Positions 47,099-57,900 of a DNA stretch of 64,000 nt are shown here, piece after piece (within the stretch, counting starts at the first letter, position 1; each line of letters starts with the position of its first letter). The stretch is from Holtermannia corniformis. Lineage: Eukaryota; Basidiomycota; Tremellomycetes; Holtermanniales. The translations under genes and the position numbers were made by a program. The notes beneath the pieces are model-generated. The model ran no database searches. It was not told the DNA's origin and saw nothing but the letters and a program-made list of their open reading frames with translations. The DNA is taken from contig BCIJ01000001.1 of the NCBI GenBank assembly GCA_001599935.1, positions 374,277-438,276 of the forward strand, written 5' to 3'.

Positions 47099-47803
47099 AT
47101 GTCCCTTGTCCGACTGCGGCTCCCTCTCTCCTCAACACGGCCGCTTGTGCGGTTCGCGCACACGCCAGCGCCCACGGCGCCACTCGCAGCTCAGCAGCCC
47201 TCGTCCTCGACAGCTCCGGCATTGCAGCAGTCACCCAACGTGCCCGGGACGTGGTCGACGACGCAGAACCCCAAGCCGCATGCGATGCGCGGCCCTCGGT
47301 TCGAGCAGACGGCTATGGACTTGCAGCCGAATGCGCTGAGTGCGATGGGCTTGGTGGCCGAGGATCCGATTCGGTTGGTGAATGGCCGCAAGGCAGTGTG
47401 CGACGGCGGTGAGTCGCTTATGTGGATAGCGGAGTGGATAAAGGCTGATGGAGTGTGCTCTTAGGTGGTGGTGCTCTCGGTCACCCAAAGGTGTTTATCA
47501 ACTTGGTGAGTGCAAGTGGTGTCGGCACCGGTGCAGTCGAACTGACGACCTGTAGGATAAGCCAGGTCAGCAAACATGTATCTAGTCGTATAGCGGCTCA
47601 CTGACGCGTTCGTCATGTAGGCCCCAAACCATGCGGGTGAGCGGTGTTGTGCTGTGCGACAGCTGCTAAAGGTTTACTGACGTCTGACCCTTCCCTCTAT
47701 CAGCTACTGGTATGTGGTAGTGTCTAGGTATCAACGCGTAGGCTGAACTTGTCACTCTAGTGGTGTACGATTCGAGCAAGCTCACCACGATCACCGAGCG
47801 TAG
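47099..47803 (+). CDS. NDUFS6: NADH dehydrogenase Fe-S protein 6 (complex I 13-kDa subunit)
   Basis: Zinc-binding accessory subunit of the matrix arm of complex I. Six exons join exactly to 141 aa: 47099-47408, then 41, 10, 16 and 6 nt, then 47761-47803. The first exon encodes a presequence rich in Arg, Ser and Thr and RFEQTAMDLQPNALSAMGLV. The zinc ligands are Cys and His in VCDGGGGALGHP and two Cys in PKPCGYCGVRFEQ, the latter spread over three exons. The protein ends HHDHRA. The micro-exons encode conserved residues, so the model is secure despite their size. Confidence 0.92.
47556..47709 (+). other. Three consecutive microexons of NDUFS6 (10, 16 and 6 nt)
   Basis: Exons 47556-47565 (GATAAGCCAG), 47621-47636 and 47704-47709 (CTACTG) are each framed by GT...AG introns of 50-67 nt with branch-like motifs. 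Together they encode DKPGPKPCGYC with the second pair of zinc ligands. The total of all six exons is divisible by three. Confidence 0.85.
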
Positions 47804-48450
47804 ACGTTTGGAGCATAGGCATGGTTGGCGCATGCATGTATTACAAGGCCGATATCGATTTCCTGATCCGACACCGCTGCATGGTATCAAACGTGTAGCG
47901 GCTGCCTTGCTTCGACTCGCGAGTGAGCTTGACTGTAGCAACCGAGGTTGTCTTGCTCTCTTGCTGCGAGGCCTGACGAATAGCTGCCCAGTGGCACGGG
48001 TTGCCGCGGTCTCCTCGCGTGGTCCACATTCCGAGTATGCCCTCTGCCTGTGAGCCTCGAGGCTGTCTGCGTCCTGTCTATAGCTAGATACATGTTCGCT
48101 CTTGGTCCTGACTGAATAATACGACGATCCAACTGCACTTGGGACCCGCCCAGTGCCCACCTAGTGGCACTCTTACGCTCGCGTTCAGCCGTCTCAATTC
48201 TCGGCGTACGAAAACTCGCCAACCGGAGGCAGCGCGCTACAACTCGGGGTCACACCGCGCCCGGTACCACTCAGGGGTCATACGCAGACACCATCCCCCA
48301 TCCAAATCCCACAATCCACACCACGATACAGAGGCGCCACAACCAAAGACAAGACACGGTAACGCTACCTACAGACTGAAAGCAACGCGCGCGGCGGAAG
48401 CAGGAGAATAAAACAAGACGCGTAAAGAGACGGCAAACTCGCTCGCCACC
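47804..48450. other. Intergenic, promoter of HPC2-like gene
   Basis: 647 bp between tandem genes. The last 200 bp before the ATG at 48451 are purine- and CA-rich. Frames on either strand are not protein-like. Confidence 0.4.
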
Positions 48451-51400
48451 ATGGCGGCCGCTTCCGCGCTCGTCCCACCAGAGTTGCATGTCTCAACGGT
48501 GGATCAGCCGGGCACACATGCTGGGCCTTCCAACTCGACAACTGTATCGAGTAGTGTCAATGGCGTTGACGTGACGGTTGCATCAACGACCACTGATGAT
48601 CCGCTCCAAGTCGAAAAAGTGCTACTAGGCGAGGGTGCGTGCAGCTCGTCACAACTTGCGAATGGCGACTCTGCTCGGGACGTAGGGTTGACACTCGCTA
48701 TAGATGCTGCAAAGTCGGCTCCGACATCACCCCGCCGCCCAGCTATATCGCCTGCCCGCAGCTCGCTGCACAATCTCATCAATCCGACCAATGCTTCGCC
48801 CGAAAAGCCGAACACTGCAACGGCGTCGGGCGACGATGTGGACATGATGGAGGAGGACGAGCCTGTGGCTGCAGTCTTGCCTTCACACGCGAATGAAGCT
48901 GCCGAAGCCGAGGACGGTGATGAAGAGGGTGATGACGAAGATGACGATGCCGAGCCAGATGGAGACGGCGACGAGCACGAGCATGAGCACGAGCAAGATG
49001 AGGATAATGACGACGAGGACGAGGAAGAGGAAGAGGAGGAAGAGGAAGAGGACGACAGTGACTCTGATGGAGCGGAAAGTGAAGATCTCGAGCCGGTGAG
49101 TTCACCTCAGCTACCATGAAACGACTGAGCAACCACTTAATCATCAATACAGGTCATCACCAAGGTGTCTGGCCCCAATGGCGCGCCTGATCTCGTCGTC
49201 AACACTGAAGCTACCCAAGTAAAGGTCGAACAAACGGACGGAGACATTGTCATGACAGACAGCGTGACTGTCGCCATGACGACCACGACCACGGTCGAAC
49301 CCGTAGCGTCTTCGTCTGCTATCCCACCCGAGCCCGAAGCGGCTCCCAACGTCCTCGTCGCCAAGAAGAAGAAACGCCAACGGTCCATGTCTCCCGATGA
49401 AGAGCTGCCACCACCACCCCCGCCCATGCGCACCATCCGCCTCGAGCGCACGTTGGAACCAAACGCGCCCATGATCAGCTGGGATGTCCTGACGGAAGCG
49501 CAGGAGAAAGGCATGGTCCCTATCCTCGTCAAGGGCTTGCCTGTGTTCGTGACGGACTTGGAAGGCGGACTGGACGCGCTGGGTGGAAGTGTACCGCAGC
49601 AGGACAAGGCGCTCGCTGAGCCCGTCAGCAACCTGGTCACCGGCGTGAACAAGGGCAAGGGCAAAGATGTGCCGTTAACCGAGGCGGACCGGGAGAGGCT
49701 CGAGATGGAGGCGATTGCGAGGCGATTGGAGGAGCAATATGACAAGGTGTGCACCATTCTGCGATTACCAACTCGGCACTGACCCGGTCAGCCAACGGCC
49801 AAGAAGCGCAAAGCAAAGGGCGACGACTACGACTTGCGCGACAACTTTATCGACGACTCGGAGCTCACGATTGATCGGCCGACGCACTATCAAAAGCCCA
49901 AGAAGGAAGGCTTCTTTGTCAGCCAGGGTCCCGTCGAGCTCATGGTCGAGTCTGTTCATTGCTGTATTCTCCGATCAGATCGCTAACGCGTGCACACAGA
50001 CCCATGCCGACACCGAAAGCCAAGACGGGCGACAAGCTCAAGAAGAAGCGGTTACCACTCGCCAAGGGCGCTCCGGCGAGTAGTAGCAAAGGCCCGCGCC
50101 GGAACAGCACGAGTCCCGTCAAGGGTGGCGATGGCAGCAGGATGTCGCCTATCCGTCTGGCCGAGAGTGACGAGGAGGATGAAGAAGCCAAGCGTGCAGA
50201 GTTTGAGGGTGCGTTCAGTCGGTGTCAAAAAGCCCCTGGCGCTTACGCCTTGGTGGCAGAGAGGCAGCGGACGATACCGTCGCCCGGTCCGGAACACCGC
50301 GTCAACACTTCAATGTACAAGCATGCATCCAAGGACAAGGCTGTGCGTATCGCGGCGTGTATAGCTACCTGCACCGGCTAAAGTCTCCAGAACCTGCCGC
50401 CATTCCCGAACCACCATCCGCGATTGGCGACGGCTTTACTCAACGTGCGCCAAGCTGCACTCAAAGGTTAGTTGTACCGCGTTCGCGCGTCTTTGATCGC
50501 TCAACGCACTCGGCAGAATCCTGGCTTGACAAGAAAAAGTTTCCAGAGCATATCAAACCGTTGCTCAGTGACGCTGCGACGGTCGCGATCGAGCTCGGCG
50601 TGTTTGACGACACGTTCTTCGACTGCCTGCCGAGTGTGCTGCCTTACAACCACTTTACACTTCAGGTTTGTTGGTGCGGTGTACGCCCAGCGAGTCAGCT
50701 GACGGCGGTGCAGAAATTGTCAACCAAGCTGTCGTTTGATTTCCATCGGCGGTATCTTGATGATCTCGAAGTCAAAGAGGTGGCCAAGTTTGCGGAAGAG
50801 GTGGCGAGGTTGACGCCTGTGTGGTTGGAGAAGCAGAACGAGGCCAGGGAGGTGTACGAGCGTGACATGGCGGTCTGGGGTCAGTGTGGCGTGTCGGCTA
50901 GAATCAACTGACGGGCCGCAGAGGAAGCCGAAGCTGAGCGAGCCAAGCAGCTGGCCGAGGTATGGGGTTGCGCCGTGTTCTAGACTACAGCTGACCTCGG
51001 GCAGAATCCGCGTCCGTACACGACACACGACGACGCTCAACTCCCGCACGGCAACGACGTTGGCAAAGACGCCAAGCCCAAGGAGCCAACAACCAAGTTT
51101 GCGCTCAACGAAGACTTGCGCGAGATCTTTTGGTCGCTGCTCGAGCTTGCGTCCCAGTGGTCTGCGTTGATGACGGAGATGCAGTTAGTGGGCGGTCGGC
51201 GTTGGTCTCTGGTCTGACAACGCAGTAAATACGACTCGACGGCTACTCTGCGCCATGTGCACGGCATGGGCACCAACTTTGACCTGGGCAAGAAAAAGGA
51301 ACTGTACCGCAAGGTCTGTGCGTTCTCTGCGAGGTCGATAAGGCTGACAGTCTCAGCTGTGCGCCCTGTTCCCCGAGGGCTCGATGCAGACCACAACCTT

Positions 51401-51494
51401 GTCCCGCGAGAGTACGTGCTGGACCCCTTTGCTGACCTGTATCGACTGACCCCGACCAGTGACCCGGCTCAAGGCGAGGAAGGGTCGGCCTTGA
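48451..51494 (+). CDS. HPC2: HIR histone-chaperone complex subunit (HPC2/ubinuclein family)
   Basis: Subunit of the HIR complex that deposits H3-H4 independently of replication. It starts MAAASALVPPELHVST. A disordered region with a very acidic run (EDEEEEEEEEEEDDSDSD, about 49018-49065) follows, then KKKKRQRSMSPDEELPPPPP. The hallmark HRD domain is DDYDLRDNFIDDSELTIDRP plus THYQKPKKEGFFVSQGPVEL (about 49828-49940). A downstream conserved middle part has SWLDKKKFPEHIKPLL, TFFDCLPSVLPYNHFTLQ and a charged coiled region with LTPVWLEKQNEAREVY. About twelve short introns. The exact last junction and stop (near 51494) are less certain. Confidence 0.87.
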
Positions 51495-51814
51495 GCAACC
51501 GTCCATAGTATGCATTTCGTGTGCATGTGCATGGACAAAGCCCTGCGTGTCCGAACCCCGAGTTTGGCGCCCGACGATCTGATTTGGGGGCCATGTGAGG
51601 CCGTGCTGAACCTTGGTAGAGTAGGATCGCACCATCCCATTCCGTGCACCTGCTAGCCCTAGTTGAGACCGACGCAAAGATAGCAGTACTGAGCTGCTGC
51701 ACTTGGGTAACGCATCCGACGTCATCCGCGCACGCCCCCGCAACGCGACCGGTTTTCCACTCAGCATTCCCCTCGGCACATCGATCCTTGACTTGCAACT
51801 TTACACCTCGCAGC
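51495..51814. promoter_or_regulatory. Intergenic promoter region
   Basis: 320 bp without a protein-like frame, preceding the small mitochondrial-type gene. Confidence 0.35.
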
Positions 51815-52191
51815 ATGTTTGCTCGCACAGCCCTGCGCTCCATTGCGCGCCCATCGACCCGCTTCCTGTCAACCTCGACGCCCGCTCGCGGCGCGACGCT
51901 GCTCTCGCTCAACTTGGCTCATACCAAGAAGGCGACGACGGCGTTGGCAGGTCAAGATGAACTTAAGGCTAGAGGCTTCAACTCGAGCCAGCAGGTAGAA
52001 GATGGCGGCAAGGAGGACCCTCCTTCGCACTTGGACCCGGACAGGCCGGCCCGTATGGACCTGTGCGTACGCCTTCTTTTCTTCGGTTTCTCTGCAACGG
52101 ACACATGTCTTCGGTACCGAACATCGGGCGCCGTATAGCGACGGTCAGGTATAGGGGCTCGCAGGGATGTGGCCTCTTGCACTTGGCGTGA
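51815..52191 (+). CDS. Small mitochondrial-type protein, unknown
   Basis: The ATG at 51815 opens MFARTALRSIARPSTRFLST, a textbook mitochondrial presequence. Then follow ARGATLLSLNLAHTKKATTALAG and a hydrophilic part (HLDPDRPARMDL). One long intron from about 52062 to 52148 (GTGCGT...CAG) would give a short final exon ending at a TGA at 52191, but the frame also continues unspliced to a stop near 52138. A short intron near 51952-51991 is also possible. The family is not recognised; mitochondrial targeting is inferred from composition only. Confidence 0.5.
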
Positions 52192-53398
52192 TGCCGCATG
52201 CGAGGTGGCCGTGCCCTCTGCCGCATGATTGCTACCACCGAGTCTCAAGCCCGCTTGAATCGGTTTTGCGGCGTTCAGGGTGGCCCTCGGCGCCGCATGC
52301 CATCCAAGAGCCGCAGAGCAAGCTTCGCACCGACCCGGTTCTTGTCTAGATTCCGAATCCAAATGCTGACGATCGCTTCCTCCATCTAATCTTCTGCTCC
52401 CTCCTCGTCCGACATCGCTCTTCGTCGGCTTTGTACAACCTCTGGATCGCCCCGTTCCTCTTCCGTGCGGATCATCGCCCGTCGCACTCCGAAACGCTAT
52501 CGCCCTGATCGGCACCCAACCCTCGCCGCAACGCAAACGACCCATGGGCCTCCCGTTTCGGACATGCCTTTGTCCTGGCGCATCCGATTGCCCCTGGGCC
52601 CCTGTGCACGCGCTCAACTGCCCCACGGCGCCCTTGGCACACACAAAACTGTCGATCGGCACACACTACCATGCCCGCCGGGCTCGAGCGCGTTGCCTCT
52701 GTCCTGGCGTGACATCCGTCTGCTGTGTGTACCACCCTCGCCGCCGGCTGCGCTTCCGGTCATCTGCCGCTTTGCCTGCCCGACGTCACCGGCCCGCCCT
52801 GCGTTTTCTCTTGCAACCTCGAAACTTCTCGACTATCACCATCCTTTCGCCCTGTTTGCCCCGCCTCAAACGTCGATTCATCTGGGCTAATCCTTGCGAC
52901 CGTCACTTGACCACCGGCCACGCCGCTCCGTCCCCGTTTGGATCGCTGCCGCACCCGCACTGGTCATCCGGACCTATAACAACCACTGCCGCCGGCTCGT
53001 CGCACGCTCTTTGCCCACCCTTCTGACCGCTTACCAAAACTTGGGATCTCTTTCCCCAACCGACTCTTTGCCTATCGTTGCCTCTGCGTGCCTTGCTCCC
53101 TTTCCGGCTCAATCCGTGACCAACGTGCGTGTGCCGTGCGCATCCTACTCCGGATCACCACCCCGCATCATCGACGCCCGTTGTGATCCTTTCTTCGCCG
53201 CATTCCGTTGTCCTGTCGGGCAATCGACCGCGTCGCGCTCGGTCTCTCTTAACCACCGCCGTCCTCGCCGAACGTCGTCCACCTTTCTTGTCCGTCACCA
53301 CCCCACCGACCGCGTTTCATCTGCCGCTCGCACCGCAACCGCATTGCATTTTCTCAACACTCGCATTCGCATCTCTGCCGTCCCCACTGCGCTTCACC
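52192..53398 (+). promoter_or_regulatory. Pyrimidine-rich leader or promoter, about 1.2 kb
   Basis: From roughly 52370 the plus strand is dominated by C and T with few purine runs, up to the GFO/IDH/MocA start. Long stop-poor frames arise from this composition on both strands, but none looks like protein (Pro, Ser, Arg, Thr, Cys repeats). It could be an unusually long 5' leader with introns or a pyrimidine-rich promoter. Confidence 0.4.
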
Positions 53399-55212
53399 AT
53401 GCACCCAAACTTGCGCACCCTGCCTTGCCCGCCGCGACTGTCCCTACGGTTCGTTGGCAACCGAACCTTCTTCACAACGTCGCCCCTGTTCCCACGGCCC
53501 ATTGCCACTGCCACCACGGTCCGCAAAATCTCAACATGCCCTCCGCGACCCCTCATCCCACCTCACGCTCGTGGCATCGCCGTGACCGCAATGGCACCTT
53601 CAATGTTCAGTCACCCACCTCCTGCTCCAGGAAGCGACTTCAAGGTCGTCATGATTGGCGCGGGTGTAAGTCGCCGGCCGTCTTGGCTGCACACCCGAAG
53701 AGAAGCAAGAGCTGACGCGCGCGCGAATTTCAGAACATCATGTTTGGCTCCGACGAAGGACCATGGAAGTACGTATAGCGCGTTATCTCTGCGAGCATGC
53801 TGACAGGCGTTTGCACAGCCACTCGTTCCGTCTTGAACACAAGCTTGGCCCCCGGTTGAAGGTCATCGCGCTCATTGACCCCTCGATCGAACGTGCGCAG
53901 ACGGTGCTTGATGGCAAGCGCGCTTCGTTCGTCGAGTCGGCCTACAAGGACACCAAGACATTCAAGACGATCGAGGACTTCAAGGCTTCCATGACTGCTG
54001 AGGAGGAGCCACAGTGCGTCAAGGTTAAGACTCCAACCTGTGGCTGATACGGTCACAGCGCCATCATCATCGGTTCGCCTCCCAAATACCGCGGCGGTCT
54101 CACCAAGGGTGCCGACCTCGAGATCAACCTGCTCAAGCTCTTTCCCAACTCGGCCTACTTTATCGAAAAGGCGAGTTGCGGCCGTTGAGTTTTGTGCGTT
54201 GCTGACGCGGCACAGCCTGTTTCGACTGGCGAGGTCGCGGCCGCCAAGGAAGTCACCGACCGTCTGATCAAGGCCGGCAACGTCGTCTCGGTCGGCTACA
54301 TGCTCCGCTACCTGCGCTGCGTGCAAAAGATGAAGCAGATCATCCACGAGAACGACCTAACCGTCATGGCCACTATCGCTCGTTATGTAGGTAGACTGAG
54401 TAACCCGGGGACTGGCTGACGTGGGAACACAGGCATGCGCGTACGAGGCCATTGCCAAGCCCGCTTGGTGGGACAAGAGCATCGACATGGGACCTGTCAT
54501 TGAGCAGGGAACCCACTTCTGGTGCGTGCACTGCTAGCCACTGGCCATTGCGCTGACGTTGCTGCAGTGACATTTCGCGATACTTTGGTGGCGACGTTGA
54601 TATCGACACTGTCAAGTTAGTCTTGCCGCTGATTCGGGGGTGACGCTGATGGAGCAGCGCCCACTCGGTCGAGTGGTACGAGAAGCCAGGACAGCTCAGC
54701 AAGATCCCCATCGACGAGTCAAAGATTCCAGAGGAGGAGCGCATTCCTCGCTTGACTTCTGCCACTTGGTTTGTCGGCTATTGATGTTGCTTGCGGAGCT
54801 GACATCGACTGAAGGAAGTACAAGAACGGTGCCGTCGGCTCGTTCACCCACGCCGTCGCTCTTCAGGGCCACGCCTACTCGTGCGAGCTCGAGGTATACG
54901 CCGATGGCTACCAAATGAAGTGCGTACACAGCTTCAAAGTTGGAAACATGGACTGACCGTCGCAGGCTTGTGGACCCCTACAACTCGCCTACGCTCTACG
55001 TGCGCCGTCCCGGAGACGACCACGATGAGCGCCACGTCTTCACCGACGATGACCCCTTCTTCTCCGAAGTAAGCAACTTTATCGACGCGATCGAGTCTGG
55101 CCCCGAGCCACACATCCTCTCGTCGTTCGAGGACGCGACAAAGACTTATGAGCTCACTTGGGCGATCCGTCGCGCGTCCGAGGCATCGGCCGCCAAGCTG
55201 CGCAAGGCCTAG
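53399..55212 (+). CDS. GFO/IDH/MocA-family NAD(P)-dependent oxidoreductase
   Basis: Rossmann-fold dehydrogenase of unknown substrate. The N-terminal nucleotide site is FKVVMIGAG (about 53637) continuing across an intron to NIMFGSDEGPW. LKVIALIDPSIERA follows, then HAIIIGSPPKYRGG and the catalytic-region EKP (in AYFIEKPVSTGE) with its conserved Lys. The C-terminal alpha/beta domain contains EQGTHFCDISRYFGGDVD and KYKNGAVGSFTHAVALQGH, and it ends ASAAKLRKA. About ten short introns. Two in-frame ATGs are possible: 53399 adds 64 residues resembling a mitochondrial presequence (MHPNLRTLPCPPRLSLRF); 53591 (MAPSMFSHPPP) gives the usual family length. Confidence 0.88.
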
Positions 55213-55442
55213 GCGCAAGAGACGCGTAGATGTGGACGGGGAAGAAGCAAAGGGATGGGGAAGGCAAAATCTTCAAGTTAGTGTAACGATGTTCAGGCTG
55301 TACATGCAACCTTGCCAATGTTCACAACTGCTTCGTTCGGAGGAAACCATCACGTGCCAGAGATCAAAGTCGGTCGATGCCGTCCATCAGCTCGAGTTGG
55401 AGTAGCATCAGAATGCCCTCGTCAAAGTCAGCAGGCAGCGCC

Positions 55443-56636
55443 ATGAAGCTTGCAAGATCGCTAGCATCGAGGCAGTCACGATCACAGCTTCTCGTACCAA
55501 CGGCTTCTTTTGCCTCCTCATCGCGCACTCTTGCGTTACCGCTCGCTTCGTCTTCCGCACCGCTGCCCTCCGCGTCGACCGCCTCACCAACACCAGAGCA
55601 AACGAATTACAAGCCAAAGCCATCACCCTCATCGTTCAGCACCATCAATCTATCCGAGATCTCGCACTTTTCAAAGCTCTCCTCCCAATGGTGGGATGAG
55701 CGAGGCGAGTTTGCCTTGCTGCATCAGATGAACCCAACACGGGTCGAGTACGTTCGACAAAAGGTCGCGATCGAGGGCGAACGGGTGGATGAGCCCGAGT
55801 GGACATTCGAGGGCCGTGCGGGAGATCGGGATCGCGAGGTGAGGAGGGGTAGAGGTCGATGGCTGAGTGGGAAGCGCGTACTGGATGTTGGTTGTGGGGG
55901 TGGCTTGTTGGCCGAGGTCAGTACTGAAGTGTAGAGCTTGAGGATTACTGATGGAACCTGCAGAGCTTGGCTAGGCTTGGTGGAGAAACGCTCGCGATCG
56001 ACGCCTCGCCATCTAATATTGCTATTGCCGAGCTGCATGCCTCTCATGACCCGTTCCTACCGTACGGTCAGCAAGCTGGCGGTGGCCGCGGCTCGCTCGA
56101 ATACCGGCACACATCGGCCGAGGCACTACGAGACGCAGGCGAGCAGTTCGACGTCGTCTGCTCAATGGAGGTACTCGAGCACGTCGATGAGCCAACCCAG
56201 TTTCTCAAGTGTCTCGGCGACATGGTCAAGGTGTGTAGTCTTCTGGCATCTATTCCAGCTGACGCCGTATCACCAGCCCGGCGGCCATCTCGTCCTCTCA
56301 ACCATCTCTCGAACGCCTCTTTCCCAACTGCTGACCCTCACTCTTGCCGAAGACGTCCTGGGCCTCGTCACGCCTGGCACGCACACGTACTCGAAATTCA
56401 TCAAGCCGATTGAACTCCGCCGGTTCTTCTACGCCGAGATGGGCGGATCCAGCGTCTGGGAACGAGCCCCCGGCGGGGCCGATGCGATCCACGACGAAAC
56501 GGGCGAGACGCAGGGGATCGTGTATGATCCGTTGAAGAGCGGTTGGCGGCTGTGGGCGCAAAAGGCGGGGTGGGGCAAGGAGCTCGGCGAGGGGTGTAAC
56601 TACATGTTCCATGTGCGCAAGCGCAAGGAGGCGTAG
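55443..56636 (+). CDS. COQ3: Ubiquinone biosynthesis O-methyltransferase, mitochondrial
   Basis: SAM-dependent methyltransferase for both O-methylations in coenzyme Q synthesis, at the matrix side of the inner membrane. MKLARSLASRQSRSQLLV is a clear presequence; in-frame ATGs at 55377 and 55413 are alternatives. Landmarks: SSQWWDERGEFALLHQMNPTR, the SAM-binding motif VLDVGCGGGLLAE (about 55880), then across an intron LARLGGETLAIDASPSNI, FDVVCSMEVLEHVDEP and, after a second intron, PGGHLVLSTISRT. The end matches the family (HTYSKFIKPIELRRFF, CNYMFHVRKRKEA). Confidence 0.95.
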
Positions 56637-56758
56637 CGAGGGCACGAAAGCATGCATTAGATACAGATATGGATGGTGTATGATACAATCCTCAATCGAG
56701 GTGGGCATATGGAGGCGCGCGGCGCTTGAGAGTGACGGTGGGGTTGTCGAAGGGAGAC

Positions 56759-57363
56759 TTAGAGCAAGGCTGGGATCATGGCGACCGCGGCAAGGCTCAG
56801 TACGGTCATCGCCGGTCTGGCAGGGCCCGTAGCGCCCCCTGAAGGCGTAGTGGCTGCTGCCGAGGCCGCAACGAGATCGCTACCGCTAGCACTTGCACCT
56901 GTGCCCATACCGACTTGGACGGCGCGGAACGAGGTCTGCTCTGGCTCGGCGGCGCTGCCGCTTGCGGTCGCACTGCCGCTCACACTAGCCGCTGCAGCTG
57001 TCACGAGTCCTTCGGCAGTGTCCGAGGGAGTCGAGTGTGCCGAGAAGAGGACCAAGGACGAGTCGGTGTTGCTGTCCAACCAATCAGCATCTGCGATGAT
57101 GATTCAAACGTGTCGACTTACACTGAAGACAGCGTCACCACACTGGCGGACCCGGTAGTCGCGTCTGCGTCTGCTGCAAGATTCCACGAGCTCGTGGGTG
57201 CGAGCGAGGACGATGGGGGAATGACAGACACGCCATCTAGCTCGGCGCGCTTCAACTGTTGCTCCGACCCGAGCTCAGGCTCGCGAGGAAAGGAGACGAT
57301 GATGGGGTTGGCGAGGATCAAGGGGAGGAGGGGAAGGGTGAGTGCGATACTGGCAAAGTGCAT
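56759..57363 (-). CDS. Predicted GPI-anchored secreted protein
   Basis: The ATG at 57363 opens a signal peptide MHFASIALTLPLLPLILA, cleaved before NPIIVSFP. The mature part is Ser/Ala/Thr-rich and has one intron (about 57071-57120) after VVTLSS. The C-terminus has small residues (ATTPSGGATGPARP) followed by a hydrophobic tail MTVLSLAAVAMIPALL, the layout of a GPI-attachment signal. No enzyme domain or Cys pattern. Likely a cell-wall or plasma-membrane mannoprotein. Confidence 0.7.
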
Positions 57364-57900
57364 GATGTGGTGCGAGTGCAAGAGAATGGTAGGACGTGCG
57401 ATGCTGGAGCGAGAGAGGACGAGGGTGGATACAAGGAGCGACAAGGCTACAGCACGAACAGCAGGCAAGCAGTATCTACCCTTTTGTCTCTTGGTGGCAG
57501 GGGGCAGTCACCAGGCGATGCAGATCAGTTTACGCCAACGGCGGCAGCGCCCTTTGAGCGCTGCGGTCTACACAGACTATCGACGCAAGGCCGTACGCTA
57601 CGCTGCCACTAGACTAGGCTGTCTACAGGCCCTTGGAGGCCATCAACACCGGACCGGGATAGCGACCGTGTCCGAACGCGCTTGGCCAGTCGCACGCGCG
57701 GAACCGAGCGCACTAGAGAGACTAGCGCACTAGCATTGCGTTTCAGACTGAGTTGCCGTGTGTGCTGACCCAAAGGGGTCAGCAACCCCCTGAACCCCGC
57801 ACTGGTGAGCGCGGGGTAGTGACGCGGTTGGATCCGGCAGTGGCTGCAGCCGGTCGTCCACCGCGAGCGACGATATCAACGTCGAGCAAAGCAAAGCACC
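57364..57900. promoter_or_regulatory. Divergent intergenic region
   Basis: 537 bp between the divergent GPI-protein and SLC25 genes. No coding frame or RNA gene was recognised. Confidence 0.4.

Noticed and set aside
46873..47412. 179-aa plus-strand frame
   Set aside because: It overlaps the first NDUFS6 exon in another frame; NDUFS6 is certain.
51952..52662. 236-aa minus-strand open frame
   Set aside because: It is Arg/Gly/Ser-rich low complexity, partly opposite the pyrimidine-rich tract; it has no domain or hydrophobic core.
52894..53715. 273-aa plus-strand frame in the pyrimidine tract
   Set aside because: Its composition (Pro, Ser, Arg, Thr) follows the base bias; the real dehydrogenase frame is a different one.
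56915..57733. 272-aa plus-strand frame
   Set aside because: It is antisense to the GPI-protein gene and its promoter; Arg/Gly-rich without motifs.
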